64,000 bases of DNA, from assembly GCF_014850975.1 (NCBI RefSeq), contig NZ_JACXST010000001.1, positions 1,302,001 to 1,366,000 on the forward strand, in the 5' to 3' direction. Shown piece after piece: positions 26,646 through 34,854 of this stretch; the stretch's first letter is position 1; each line of letters starts with the position of its first letter. Both the position numbers and the translations under genes were made by a program. This DNA is from Methylomonas fluvii (lineage in GTDB: Bacteria > Pseudomonadota > Gammaproteobacteria > Methylococcales > Methylomonadaceae). Under the pieces are notes generated by a model, which saw only the letters and a list, made by a program, of their open reading frames with translations, made no database searches and had not been told where the DNA came from.

Positions 26646-27650
26646 TCAGCCGCCGGTAGCGTTCATGTGCCGCAAAATCACTGGCTGTTCGTGAATATTG
26701 AATTCGTGTTTTTCGGGTTTGATTTGCATGGCTTCGACGATGGCTTGTTTCAGCATAGCCTTGTCGCCGGGATGGTCTCTGACCACCTGTTTCAGATCGA
26801 CCGAATGCTCGTTGCCCAAGCACAGCAATAAGCGGCCTTCGGCGGTCAGGCGCACGCGGTTGCAACTGCCGCAGAAATTAGCACTGTGTGGCGAGATAAA
26901 TCCCACTTTGCTAGCGCTCCCGGCTACCCGGTAATACACCGAAGGTCCGCCTGTCGAGTCGGTCACGGCTTCCAGCCTAAAGCGCTGTTGTAAATCCTGC
27001 CTGATCAAATCGCTGGAATAAAAAGCATCGCCGCGGTGATGGTTGTCCACCGCGCCCAGCGGCATTTCCTCGATGAAACTGATGTCGATGCCACGCTCGA
27101 CGGCAAACTGCACCAGATCGCAGACTTCTTGATGATTGCGGTTTTTCAGAATCACCGCGTTGAGTTTGATGCGCTGAAAGCCGGCTGTTCGAGCTTTTTC
27201 TATGCCTTTCAGCACTTGCTGCAAATCGCCGGTTCGGGTCAGTTCCTTGAATTTGGCCGGGTCCAAGGTATCCAGGCTAATGTTGATGCGTTTTACGCCG
27301 GCGGCTTTCAAGTCGTCGGCCATCTCCGCCAGATGCGAGCCGTTGCTGGTCAATACCAGTTCGTTCAAGCCCGGTAAGCGCCCAAGGTCTTGCATCAAAC
27401 CCAATGCGCCCTTGCGCACCAGCGGTTCGCCGCCGGTAATCCTGATTTTGCCGACACCCAACTCGACGAAGGTTTCGCAGATAAAGCGGATTTCCTCCAG
27501 GCTGAGAATATGGCTGCGCGGTAGAAACGTCATGTCCTCGGCCATACAGTACACGCAGCGAAAATCGCAGCGGTCGGTAATCGATACTCGCAGGTAGTTG
27601 ACCACTCTGCCGAAGCGGTCTATCAGTTGCAACGGTTTGCTAGGCGCCAT
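26646..27650 (-). CDS. moaA: GTP 3',8-cyclase MoaA (molybdenum cofactor synthesis)
   Basis: 334-aa radical-SAM enzyme for the first step of molybdopterin synthesis. The N-terminal cluster motif is CDFRCVYC; the C-terminal cluster cysteines are in CGSCNRVRLTAEGRLLLC; the protein ends ATGG, the conserved double glycine that reaches the active site. The start MAPSKPLQLIDRFGR at 27650 fits the family; the frame is open to 28109 but that part overlaps the phosphatase gene. moaC and other moa genes are not adjacent. Confidence 0.95.
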   Translation of the reverse strand: MAPSKPLQLIDRFGRVVNYLRVSITDRCDFRCVYCMAEDMTFLPRSHILSLEEIRFICETFVELGVGKIRITGGEPLVRKGALGLMQDLGRLPGLNELVLTSNGSHLAEMADDLKAAGVKRINISLDTLDPAKFKELTRTGDLQQVLKGIEKARTAGFQRIKLNAVILKNRNHQEVCDLVQFAVERGIDISFIEEMPLGAVDNHHRGDAFYSSDLIRQDLQQRFRLEAVTDSTGGPSVYYRVAGSASKVGFISPHSANFCGSCNRVRLTAEGRLLLCLGNEHSVDLKQVVRDHPGDKAMLKQAIVEAMQIKPEKHEFNIHEQPVILRHMNATGG

Positions 27651-27769
27651 TACATTCGAACAGAAAAAATAAAGGAAGAAAATAGTAACACAGCGCCGCG
27701 CTGTGTTATTGCCGTTTGCTAAAAGATCGGCGTTGAGCGGGTAAGTTCCTAAGACGGCTTTTTGCCAGA

Positions 27770-28216
27770 CTATTGCTTGCCCAAGCGCCGCAGCAAAGCC
27801 AACACTGCCGCCTCTATCTGCGGCAAGGCCTCGTTCGGATGGGCGTCTTCTATATCGTCTACCTGCCAGTATTCCACGCGTTCCACCCAGTCCGGGAAGC
27901 GGCGATGCAGTAAGGGTTTGTGCTCGGTTTGCTTCAAGGCGATGATGTGGCGGGCGGTGGTCAAGTCCTGCTCGGTCAGCGCAAGCGGCGCGCGGACAGG
28001 CTCGATGGGAATCTCGCGCAAGGCCAAGCCATGCCGGGTGTGCGGCGAAAGCGGCCCGGCATCGTCCTTCAGCAACTCGATAGCCAACCCGCGCGAAAAC
28101 GCCCGCCAAGGCAGCGCGTAATCCGGCGCGTGGTGATTAAACAAATACTCGGCAAACCGGCTGCGGTAGTAGTTACCGGTGCAGAGGAATAGGACTTGGG
28201 AATGGGTGTTTGTCAT
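27770..28216 (-). CDS. Low-molecular-weight protein-tyrosine-phosphatase-like protein
   Basis: 148-aa protein of the LMW phosphatase/arsenate-reductase fold. The P-loop C-x5-R-S is CTGNYYRSR (about residues 12-20), and the late aspartate loop corresponds to VDDIEDAHP. The usual small residue before the arginine is tyrosine here (NYYRS instead of NICRS), so true tyrosine phosphatase activity is uncertain. It is 119 bp upstream of moaA on the same strand. Confidence 0.8.
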   Translation of the reverse strand: MTNTHSQVLFLCTGNYYRSRFAEYLFNHHAPDYALPWRAFSRGLAIELLKDDAGPLSPHTRHGLALREIPIEPVRAPLALTEQDLTTARHIIALKQTEHKPLLHRRFPDWVERVEYWQVDDIEDAHPNEALPQIEAAVLALLRRLGKQ

Positions 28217-28278
28217 AAAACTCCTTTTGGCGAGGCTGTTTACATGAGAGCAGACAGTAAAGAATTTGTTTGAGTCAT

Positions 28279-28304
28279 TATAATAGTGATACCGTATATG
28301 GTAT
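28279..28304 (+). promoter_or_regulatory. Promoter -10 and operator palindrome of the PIN/RHH toxin-antitoxin operon
   Basis: A perfect -10 hexamer TATAAT is at 28279-28284. Immediately after it ATACCGTATATGGTAT (28289-28304) is a 16-bp near-perfect palindrome overlapping the start codon at 28303. Ribbon-helix-helix antitoxins usually repress their own promoter by binding such palindromes. No matching -35 was found at the right distance. Confidence 0.55.
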
Positions 28305-28716
28305 GCATGAGATTATACTGGATACCAATGTTCTGTTCGCCGGCTTGTATTCCGCTAACGGCGCATCCTTTAAATTGCTAGAGCTTTTAGCCGATGGGCA
28401 GTTGCAAACAGCCATATCGACACCGCTTTTGTTCGAGTATGAGGATGTTTTGAAACGCAACCGTTCCATGCTGCAACTGACCGATGTCGAAATAGATATA
28501 GTGCTGGATAACCTGTGCGGATTTAGCCGTCATCAAAAAGTGTATTTTTTATGGCGACCTTATTTGCCGGACCCGAAAGATGATTTAGTCTTGGAGCTGG
28601 CCGTTGCTGCCCGAGTAAACACCATCGTTACCCATAATTTAAAAGATTTTGCCCGTATCGAAAAATTCGGCGTTGAAGCCATCACGCCAAAAATCATGCT
28701 GGAGCGTCTACCATGA
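28303..28716 (+). CDS. PIN-domain toxin of a type II toxin-antitoxin pair
   Basis: 137-aa PIN-domain protein. It begins HEIILDTNVLFAGLYSANG (first acidic residue D7 or so), with further conserved acids in STPLLFEYEDVL and LPDPKDDLVLELAVAARVNTIVTHNLKDF. This matches the 'putative toxin component, PIN family' group: metal-dependent RNases. I use the ATG at 28303; an in-frame TTG at 28270 lies before the -10 element. The toxin precedes the antitoxin and overlaps it by 4 bp. Confidence 0.87.
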   Translation: MHEIILDTNVLFAGLYSANGASFKLLELLADGQLQTAISTPLLFEYEDVLKRNRSMLQLTDVEIDIVLDNLCGFSRHQKVYFLWRPYLPDPKDDLVLELAVAARVNTIVTHNLKDFARIEKFGVEAITPKIMLERLP

Positions 28717-28949
28717 GTGCATTAAGTCTGAGATTGCCCGATTCCATACACCGCCATATCAAAGAGCTGGCGAGTAAGGAAGGCGTATCGATCAATCAAT
28801 TCATAGCCAGCGCCGTTGCCGAAAAAGTGTCGGCCATCGCCACCGAAGACTACCTGCAGGCTCGAGCCGAACGAGCCGACAAAGCCGCTTTCCAGGCCAT
28901 TTTGGCCAAGGTGCCTAAACGTGAGCCGTTGGTGGGGGATGAGTTTTAG
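28713..28949 (+). CDS. Ribbon-helix-helix antitoxin (HicB/CopG-like)
   Basis: 78-aa protein with an N-terminal ribbon-helix-helix (LSLRLPDSIHRHIKELASKEGVSINQFIASAVAEKVSAI) and an acidic/charged C-terminal tail that would wrap the toxin. Its start overlaps the PIN toxin stop (ATGA), showing coupled translation. It probably represses the operon through the palindrome upstream of the toxin. Confidence 0.87.
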   Translation: MSALSLRLPDSIHRHIKELASKEGVSINQFIASAVAEKVSAIATEDYLQARAERADKAAFQAILAKVPKREPLVGDEF

Positions 28950-29128
28950 CGTTGGCGGGCAGCATAGGCAGATATAGCTATTTCTTTAGAAAGTACTCCG
29001 AACTGGGGCTGATTGATTGGATCGATGACTTAAATCTGCTGAATGACTAAGATTTTATATTTAGCTTAAGTTGACGGCATAGGTTTAGCGCTAATTTAAC
29101 CCAACAATTCCAAGGTTCTTTGCCCTTT

Positions 29129-29548
29129 ATGAAGCCATTTCTAAATACGACCGTCAAGGCAGTCTTCGACGACTATCCGCTGGAAGTTCGTCGGAAAATG
29201 CTGGTGCTTCGCGAAGCAATCTTTGCTGTGGCGGCTAGTGAGGGTGTCGGACAGCTTGAGGAAACCTTGAAGTGGGGTGAGCCCGCTTATATGACCGCCG
29301 AAACCGGATGTGGCAGTACGATCAGAATGGCTTGGAAGAAAGAGAAACCGAACCAATATGCCATGTATTTCATCTGCACAACGAATTTGGTTGAAACCTT
29401 TCGGACGCTATTTCCGCACCAGTTTAAATACGAAGGCAATCGGGCGATTGTCTTTCAAGAAGCTGAAGACGTCGACATGGATAGCCTGTCAATCTGTATT
29501 GCTATGGCCTTGACCTATCATCGGAACAAGCGACGAAAGCAATCTTAG
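29129..29548 (+). CDS. DUF1801 domain-containing protein
   Basis: 139-aa protein: FDDYPLEVRRKMLVLREAIFAVA, then VGQLEETLKWGEPAYMTAETGCGSTIRMAWKK, resembling DUF1801 (YdhG/YobT-like, distantly frataxin-like fold). The function is unknown. The ATG at 29129 is chosen over an in-frame TTG at 29120 because an AAGG-type ribosome-binding site lies before it. It is 179 bp after the antitoxin; the gap holds no visible gene. Confidence 0.8.
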   Translation: MKPFLNTTVKAVFDDYPLEVRRKMLVLREAIFAVAASEGVGQLEETLKWGEPAYMTAETGCGSTIRMAWKKEKPNQYAMYFICTTNLVETFRTLFPHQFKYEGNRAIVFQEAEDVDMDSLSICIAMALTYHRNKRRKQS

Positions 29549-29586
29549 GCGCGGAGCCGGCTTCAGGCTTCTTCGCCAAGAGTATT

Positions 29587-30585
29587 TCACCTTGCCGTTG
29601 GCCATGGTAGGTGTTGCCGCAGAAATCCACCAATCCGCTCCTCCAGCCAATACGCCGGCCTAAACAACGAACCGCTCACAAATCCCACGTGCCCGCCGCT
29701 AGCGCACACTTCCAGTTGCACTTGGTCGGACAGTTCTGCACTGGTCGGCAGCACGCGCTCGGTCATGAACGGATCGTCCTTAGCTTGCAAAATCAAAGTT
29801 GGGACGCGGATGTGCTTTAAAAATTGCCTGGAACTGCTGCGCCGATAGTAATCGTGAGCGTCTTTAAAACCGTGCAGGCCGGCCACGACCTTGTCGTCGT
29901 ATTGCCAGAAGGACTTGATACCCGAGAGGTCGCCTAATTTTAAAATCTGCTCAGCTTGTTCGTGTTGGCCGATGCCTTGCAAATGCCGGAGTTTGACGCG
30001 CATGTATTGTTTCAACTCGCGCAGTAAATAGTCGCGATAGAGTGTCGAGAAACCGCGATCCAGCTTGTCGGCGCATTCGTCTAACAACAGCGGCACGGAT
30101 ACCGCCACTGCCGCCGATAATTCAAGCTTATCGCCTTGCTCGCCCAGCCATTTTAATAACACGTTGCCGCCCAGGGAAAAACCTATCGCCGCCATCGCCC
30201 GGTCCGGAAAACGCTGGCGTAAGGTTTGGAACAAAAAGTCGATGTCCTCGGTTTCGCCGGAGTGATAACAACGCGCCAGCCGGTTCATCTCGCCGCTGCA
30301 ACCGCGAAAATTCAGCGCCACGCTGGCAATGCCGGCGGCCAGCAAACTGTGTTGCAAGCCCTGGATGTAACCGGAACGGCTGCTGCCGGCCAAACCGTGC
30401 AGCAGAATCACCAGCGGCCGTTCGCCGTTATCGACCCAATCGATGTCCAGAAAGTCGCCATCGGGTGTGTCCAGCCGTTCGCGGCGGATGCCAGTCGGTG
30501 GCGAGATGCGCCGCAAAAACGCCGGATAGATCGTCTGTAAATGCGGACTGTTCAGCCACCAGGCCGGGCGGAAGGCGTTGTGCAT
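29587..30585 (-). CDS. yheT: YheT family alpha/beta hydrolase
   Basis: 332-aa hydrolase with the family start FRPAWWLNSPHLQTIYPAFLRR. The catalytic serine is in the nucleophile elbow GFSLGGN (about residue 140); HGLAGSS forms the oxyanion region, DDPF carries the acid, and the histidine is in SGGHVGFV. This is the YheT/EMB8 esterase-like family, whose physiological substrate is not established. It is transcribed divergently from the lytic transglycosylase. Confidence 0.93.
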   Translation of the reverse strand: MHNAFRPAWWLNSPHLQTIYPAFLRRISPPTGIRRERLDTPDGDFLDIDWVDNGERPLVILLHGLAGSSRSGYIQGLQHSLLAAGIASVALNFRGCSGEMNRLARCYHSGETEDIDFLFQTLRQRFPDRAMAAIGFSLGGNVLLKWLGEQGDKLELSAAVAVSVPLLLDECADKLDRGFSTLYRDYLLRELKQYMRVKLRHLQGIGQHEQAEQILKLGDLSGIKSFWQYDDKVVAGLHGFKDAHDYYRRSSSRQFLKHIRVPTLILQAKDDPFMTERVLPTSAELSDQVQLEVCASGGHVGFVSGSLFRPAYWLEERIGGFLRQHLPWPTAR

Positions 30586-30742
30586 GGTTGTGGACCTGCT
30601 TTATAGTAGTAGTCGGGCGATGGTTTGAAAGAGGAATATACCTTTTGTACCGCCAAACGCCAGCGCGCCTTTGCGGCGGATGTATAGCTCTTATCCGTCT
30701 GAGATTTTCCAAATTATTTCCAACCCTGTTTCACTGTTCTTG

Positions 30743-31816
30743 ATGAGTCGGCCCATTCCTATCGCCAAATCGCTGGCTAAAGCTGTCCCGCCTAGCCGGG
30801 CAAAAGCCGGAGCAGGGCGTAAGCCAGGCAAGCAGCGCCGCAAGGCCAAATCTCTGCGCAAACCAAAATGGTGGCTGATGGTAGTGGAAGGCTTGGCGCT
30901 GATGATTGCCGCCGTACTGGCGACGATGTTTTTGCTCGGTTACTCGGCCAGTTGGTTGTCCGGCCCCGGTTTTTTTACCAGTTTGCTGCCGTTCGCGATT
31001 GGCGTGGTGATCTTGATGTTGGCGGCGGCTGCGCTATTGCTGGCCTGGTCGCGCTTGCGCGGCTGGTTGCATGGCCGATTGGATTATTTGCCCGCCGCAT
31101 TGGCCGTGGTGCTGGCCGCTTCGACCGGTTGGTTTGTGATGCACGGCGGCTACACCCAAGTTTTTACGCATTTTCGCACCTTGGTCGGTGGCAAGCAGGA
31201 AGCCGAAAAAGTCACACTGGCGCATCAAGTCTATGCGGCTTATCGGCGCCACGGCATAGGCGGGTTACAAAAAATGATGGTGCGCGCCGATGCTTTCAAT
31301 CCGGCAATCGAGGACGCTGCCAAGGCTTTTGATGTCGATGTCAATTTGCTGCAAGGCATCGCCGCGACCGAATCCTCGTTTATGCCACGCGACAGTTTTG
31401 ACGGCGGCAAAGGCTTGTTTCAGATTACCGCCGTGCCCAAAGCCATTACCCGCGAGGCAGCCGACGAGCTGGACGTGGAGGAATTGCAAGTCAACGATCC
31501 CAGGCATAACGCCTTTGTCGCCGCCGCTACCTTTAAACATTACCTGCAAGAAATGAACGGCGATTTGTTTTTAGGCCTGCTGGCTTACAACATCGGGCCG
31601 CGCAACGGTGGTTTGCGTTTTATCATGCAGCAGTATGGCGCCACCGACTTTGTGACGATGCAACCGTACCTGCAAACCCTGCCGCGCGACTACCCGATCC
31701 GGGTATTGTCTTATGCCCTGGCTTTCAAACTTTATCAGAAGGACGGCAAACTGCTGGCCTATGAAGAAGGCGATAACGCCATGCGGATTCAGCAGATGGG
31801 AATCCCCGGTTTGTAG
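30743..31816 (+). CDS. Membrane-anchored lytic transglycosylase (SLT domain)
   Basis: 357-aa protein. A basic N-terminus (residues 1-42, rich in K/R) is followed by three hydrophobic segments (about 43-70, 75-105, 113-135), then a periplasmic SLT domain. The catalytic glutamate is in AATESSFMPRDSFDGGKGLFQIT, and LGLLAYNIGPRN is the third motif. The frame opens at 30671, but the ATG at 30743 (MSRPIPIAK) is preferred. Such enzymes cleave peptidoglycan glycan strands. The multi-helix anchor is unusual for a lytic transglycosylase, which is more often a lipoprotein. Confidence 0.83.
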   Translation: MSRPIPIAKSLAKAVPPSRAKAGAGRKPGKQRRKAKSLRKPKWWLMVVEGLALMIAAVLATMFLLGYSASWLSGPGFFTSLLPFAIGVVILMLAAAALLLAWSRLRGWLHGRLDYLPAALAVVLAASTGWFVMHGGYTQVFTHFRTLVGGKQEAEKVTLAHQVYAAYRRHGIGGLQKMMVRADAFNPAIEDAAKAFDVDVNLLQGIAATESSFMPRDSFDGGKGLFQITAVPKAITREAADELDVEELQVNDPRHNAFVAAATFKHYLQEMNGDLFLGLLAYNIGPRNGGLRFIMQQYGATDFVTMQPYLQTLPRDYPIRVLSYALAFKLYQKDGKLLAYEEGDNAMRIQQMGIPGL

Positions 31817-31858
31817 GTTTGCTGCCTGGTTCTGGCATCAAGCGGGTAGCCGTTACAG

Positions 31859-32155
31859 TCAGGAAAATTTAACGATAATATCCTGTTGAATATGGCGCAC
31901 CCTGTGATGGAGCTTTTCCGATTTAACCGGGATATGTCGTAATGGATCATGCTGGCGCATGACAAATTCCCGAATCGCTTCATCATTCCAGCTCTGATGG
32001 TTGTCGTGCACCATACGCAGTACAGCATTCAATTTATTCGCGGTGTAAATCACATCGTCTTCGTTATCGTCATAGTCCGAGTGTATCAAATCTTTTATGG
32101 CGTACTTAACTTGAGCAAGGGCATTATTGGCATCGAATGATGTGGCCTGTCTCAT
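31859..32155 (-). CDS. Hypothetical 98-aa protein
   Basis: I do not recognise a family. The protein starts MRQATSFDANNALAQVKYAIKDLIHSDYDDNEDD, is rich in D, N and H, and is predicted mainly helical with no membrane segment. A ribosome-binding site (ggag, complement of 32162-32167) lies a few bases before the ATG at 32155, supporting translation. It is convergent with the lytic transglycosylase gene. Confidence 0.55.
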   Translation of the reverse strand: MRQATSFDANNALAQVKYAIKDLIHSDYDDNEDDVIYTANKLNAVLRMVHDNHQSWNDEAIREFVMRQHDPLRHIPVKSEKLHHRVRHIQQDIIVKFS

Positions 32156-32601
32156 GATTATTTCTCCGGCTTTCAGTTTGTGTTGGTGGCTACTATCTCC
32201 TCAGGTCCTTAAATTAAACTTAATAAATGACGATTGAACGACATGCTGCCGATAGCATCGAGAAAATAGTCGATGGTGACGAGTGACGCGGAGCTTTACA
32301 GCACATTCGGCGTTCTTGTTGCTCCTGCGTTTCGAGACAAGCTTGTGACGCGGGTTGGTGTTTGGATTGGTGGTAGGGTCGAGTTTGGTGGGTAGGCGTT
32401 AGCTGCTTCTTAGGTCTAAGCGAAGTGCGGGCGATGAAAATATGGCAAAGCTGACGCTGGTTAGTATTTTGTATGGCTTTAATCGGTTGGAATCGCCCCC
32501 CCCCTAGCTGAAGTTCGTGTTTTGAATTTAAACGATTGGTTTAAACCTTATACTGAACATGCAGATTACGCTAACAACTTAATAATATTTTACTCACAGT
32601 T
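32156..32601. other. Intergenic region before the STAND defence gene
   Basis: About 446 bp with no gene. It contains a run of nine C (32496-32504) and is AT-rich near its right end, presumably containing the promoter of the next gene. No terminator, tRNA or integrase attachment site was recognised here. Confidence 0.35.
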
Positions 32602-34854
32602 ATGCACCCTTTTTTTGAAGTCACAGCCTCGGATGTTCAAAAACTGAATGATGAGCAGGCTCGTGAATTGATTGCTCGGCTTTGTAAAGCCGAACTTCAG
32701 TCCTTAGGTATTGGAACAGCTCCAGTCACATGGGGTGGCGATCAACGAGCGAAAGACGGAGGAGTTGATGTTAGAGTCGATATTCCACCGTCATCCTTAG
32801 TATCTGGCTATATACCCCAGGGGGTAACTGCTTATCAGGTCAAAGCCGAAAAGTTTGAACCTTCAAAAATTCCCGGTGAAATGGCTCCAAAAGGCAAATT
32901 ACGTCCGGCAATCGTGGAGCTGAGCAAGAATTCCGGCGCGTATATCATCGTGTCGACCGTAGACAATTGTTCCGACTCGTTTCTAATCAGTCGTAAACAA
33001 GCCATGTCGAAGTGTCTGGAGGAACACGGACTAAATGAACACCTTGAACTCGACTTTTATGATAGCCGACGGATTGCCGACTGGGCCGGAAATCATCCTG
33101 GTGTTTTGGTCTGGTTACGGGACGTTTTGCGTAGGCCTATCCAAGGCTGGAAACCCTATGAACCTTGGGCCTATCAAGAGAATTCTATTGATGATGAGTA
33201 TCTGCTTGACGATAAGATTAAAGTATTCGTTCCAAATACTGATGAAGCGATTTCCGTAATTGACGCCCTTAAACGCCTTCGAGAGGAACTGTCAACACCG
33301 CGCACCTCTGCGCGAATAGTCGGACTCTCTGGAGTTGGAAAAACTCGGCTCGTTCAAGCTTTGTTTGACATCCGTATAGAAGCATCAAGCGCGCTAGATC
33401 GAGAGAACGTTCTCTATACCGATCTATCGGATGATCCAAACCCTCAGCCAACCGCAATGCTCGAAGCATTGATTCAAGATGAATCGAGTTGCGTGGTAAT
33501 AATCGACAACTGCGGACAGAACGTACATGCAAAACTCACCGAAATCGTCCAGCGCCCAGAGAGCAAGATACGCCTAGTAACTGTTGAATATGACATCAAA
33601 GACGATTTGCCAACCGGCACGGCATGCTACCGGCTGGAAGGATCGTCTGATGAAGTGATCGCAAAATTACTGAAGCGTCACTACCCAATGCTGTCCGACT
33701 TGGACGTGCATAAGATTGTCGAGTTTTCCGCAGGTAACGCTAGGGTCGCATTTGCCCTCGCGTCAACCTCTTCGACGAAAGGACAGTTGGCTCAACTCAG
33801 GGATGAGGATCTTTTCCGGCGCCTGTTTATTCAAAAGCAATCCGAAAGCAACGAGCTTCTTAGATGCGCGAAGGCTGCAAGCCTGATTTATTCGTTCGAC
33901 GCGGAAGACGATTCGGAAAGTTCTGAGTTGATCATACTCGCCGCTGTCGGCGACGTTTCAGTATCGGCATTTTTGATGAATGTCGCAGAGTTGAAACGAC
34001 GAGGCTTGATTCAGGCACGCGGTAAATGGCGCGCGGTATTGCCTCATGCCATTGCAAATCGTCTAGCGATGCGATGTTTGGAGGATTTTCACCACAATTT
34101 TTTGATAAAAAAATTTGTTTCCGAAGCGTCTGCGCGTGTAGCGCGGTCATTTTCCCGTCGGTTGGGTTACTTGCACGAATCAAAAGTAGCCGCCGCCATA
34201 GTTAGCGAGTGGTTAAAACCCGGAGGGTTATTAGGGGATACGACTAAGTTCAACGAACTCGAATGGCAAATGCTGGAAAACATAGCGCCGGTTAACGAAT
34301 CTGCCGTTCTTGAGACCCTGGTTCGGGCAACCGAGAACGAAGAACTCATATCGCATTCCAATGAGAAGCGCGCGGAATTTACCCGATTGCTTCGATCCCT
34401 TGCATACGAGGCTGATTTATTCGAAAAGGCGGCTTCCACTTTATTGAAATTTGCTTTGGCCGAACCCGAGGAAGGAAGCTCTAATTCAGGACGTAAGACC
34501 CTAAAATCGTTATTTTATTCGCATTTCTCTGGAACGCTAGCTTCGCCAAAACAGCGAACTGAATTTGTAAATGCGTTAGTTTTGTCGAACGACGATGCGA
34601 AGTTAAAGTTGGCAATTAGTTTGTTGGAAGCAGGACTTGAGGCATACCACTTCTCGTCCAGTTTCAGCTTCGATTTTGGCGCACGCAAACGGAGCTATGG
34701 GTGGTATCCAAGAACACTTGATGATTTTCGAAACTGGTATGGCGCTTTCGTCCAACTTGCCGCACAGATTGGAAAATCCGACACCCCGGTTGGGTTGGAT
34801 GCCAGAGGCATATTGGGTCGAGCCATTCGCGGCCTTTGGGGGACGAATGGCTGA
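32602..34854 (+). CDS. PD-(D/E)XK nuclease-STAND NTPase protein, N-terminal part (frameshifted)
   Basis: 750-aa product. An N-terminal restriction-endonuclease-like domain (about residues 1-190) has GGVD (53-56) and the Q-x-K motif YQVKAE (79-81), the pattern of Mrr/Cap4-type nucleases. A STAND-type P-loop NTPase follows: Walker A GLSGVGKTR (241-249) and Walker B CVVIIDNC (297-304). Residues from about 470 are helical repeats. This architecture is typical of Avs-like and related antiphage sensors, where the C-terminal repeats bind a phage protein and activate the nuclease. The frame ends at 34854 after a GGGGG run (34838-34842); the helical region resumes in another frame. Confidence 0.75.
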   Translation: MHPFFEVTASDVQKLNDEQARELIARLCKAELQSLGIGTAPVTWGGDQRAKDGGVDVRVDIPPSSLVSGYIPQGVTAYQVKAEKFEPSKIPGEMAPKGKLRPAIVELSKNSGAYIIVSTVDNCSDSFLISRKQAMSKCLEEHGLNEHLELDFYDSRRIADWAGNHPGVLVWLRDVLRRPIQGWKPYEPWAYQENSIDDEYLLDDKIKVFVPNTDEAISVIDALKRLREELSTPRTSARIVGLSGVGKTRLVQALFDIRIEASSALDRENVLYTDLSDDPNPQPTAMLEALIQDESSCVVIIDNCGQNVHAKLTEIVQRPESKIRLVTVEYDIKDDLPTGTACYRLEGSSDEVIAKLLKRHYPMLSDLDVHKIVEFSAGNARVAFALASTSSTKGQLAQLRDEDLFRRLFIQKQSESNELLRCAKAASLIYSFDAEDDSESSELIILAAVGDVSVSAFLMNVAELKRRGLIQARGKWRAVLPHAIANRLAMRCLEDFHHNFLIKKFVSEASARVARSFSRRLGYLHESKVAAAIVSEWLKPGGLLGDTTKFNELEWQMLENIAPVNESAVLETLVRATENEELISHSNEKRAEFTRLLRSLAYEADLFEKAASTLLKFALAEPEEGSSNSGRKTLKSLFYSHFSGTLASPKQRTEFVNALVLSNDDAKLKLAISLLEAGLEAYHFSSSFSFDFGARKRSYGWYPRTLDDFRNWYGAFVQLAAQIGKSDTPVGLDARGILGRAIRGLWGTNG

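Noticed and set aside
27651..28109. N-terminal extension of MoaA up to 28109
   Set aside because: It overlaps the phosphatase gene and is not MoaA-like; the family start is at 27650.
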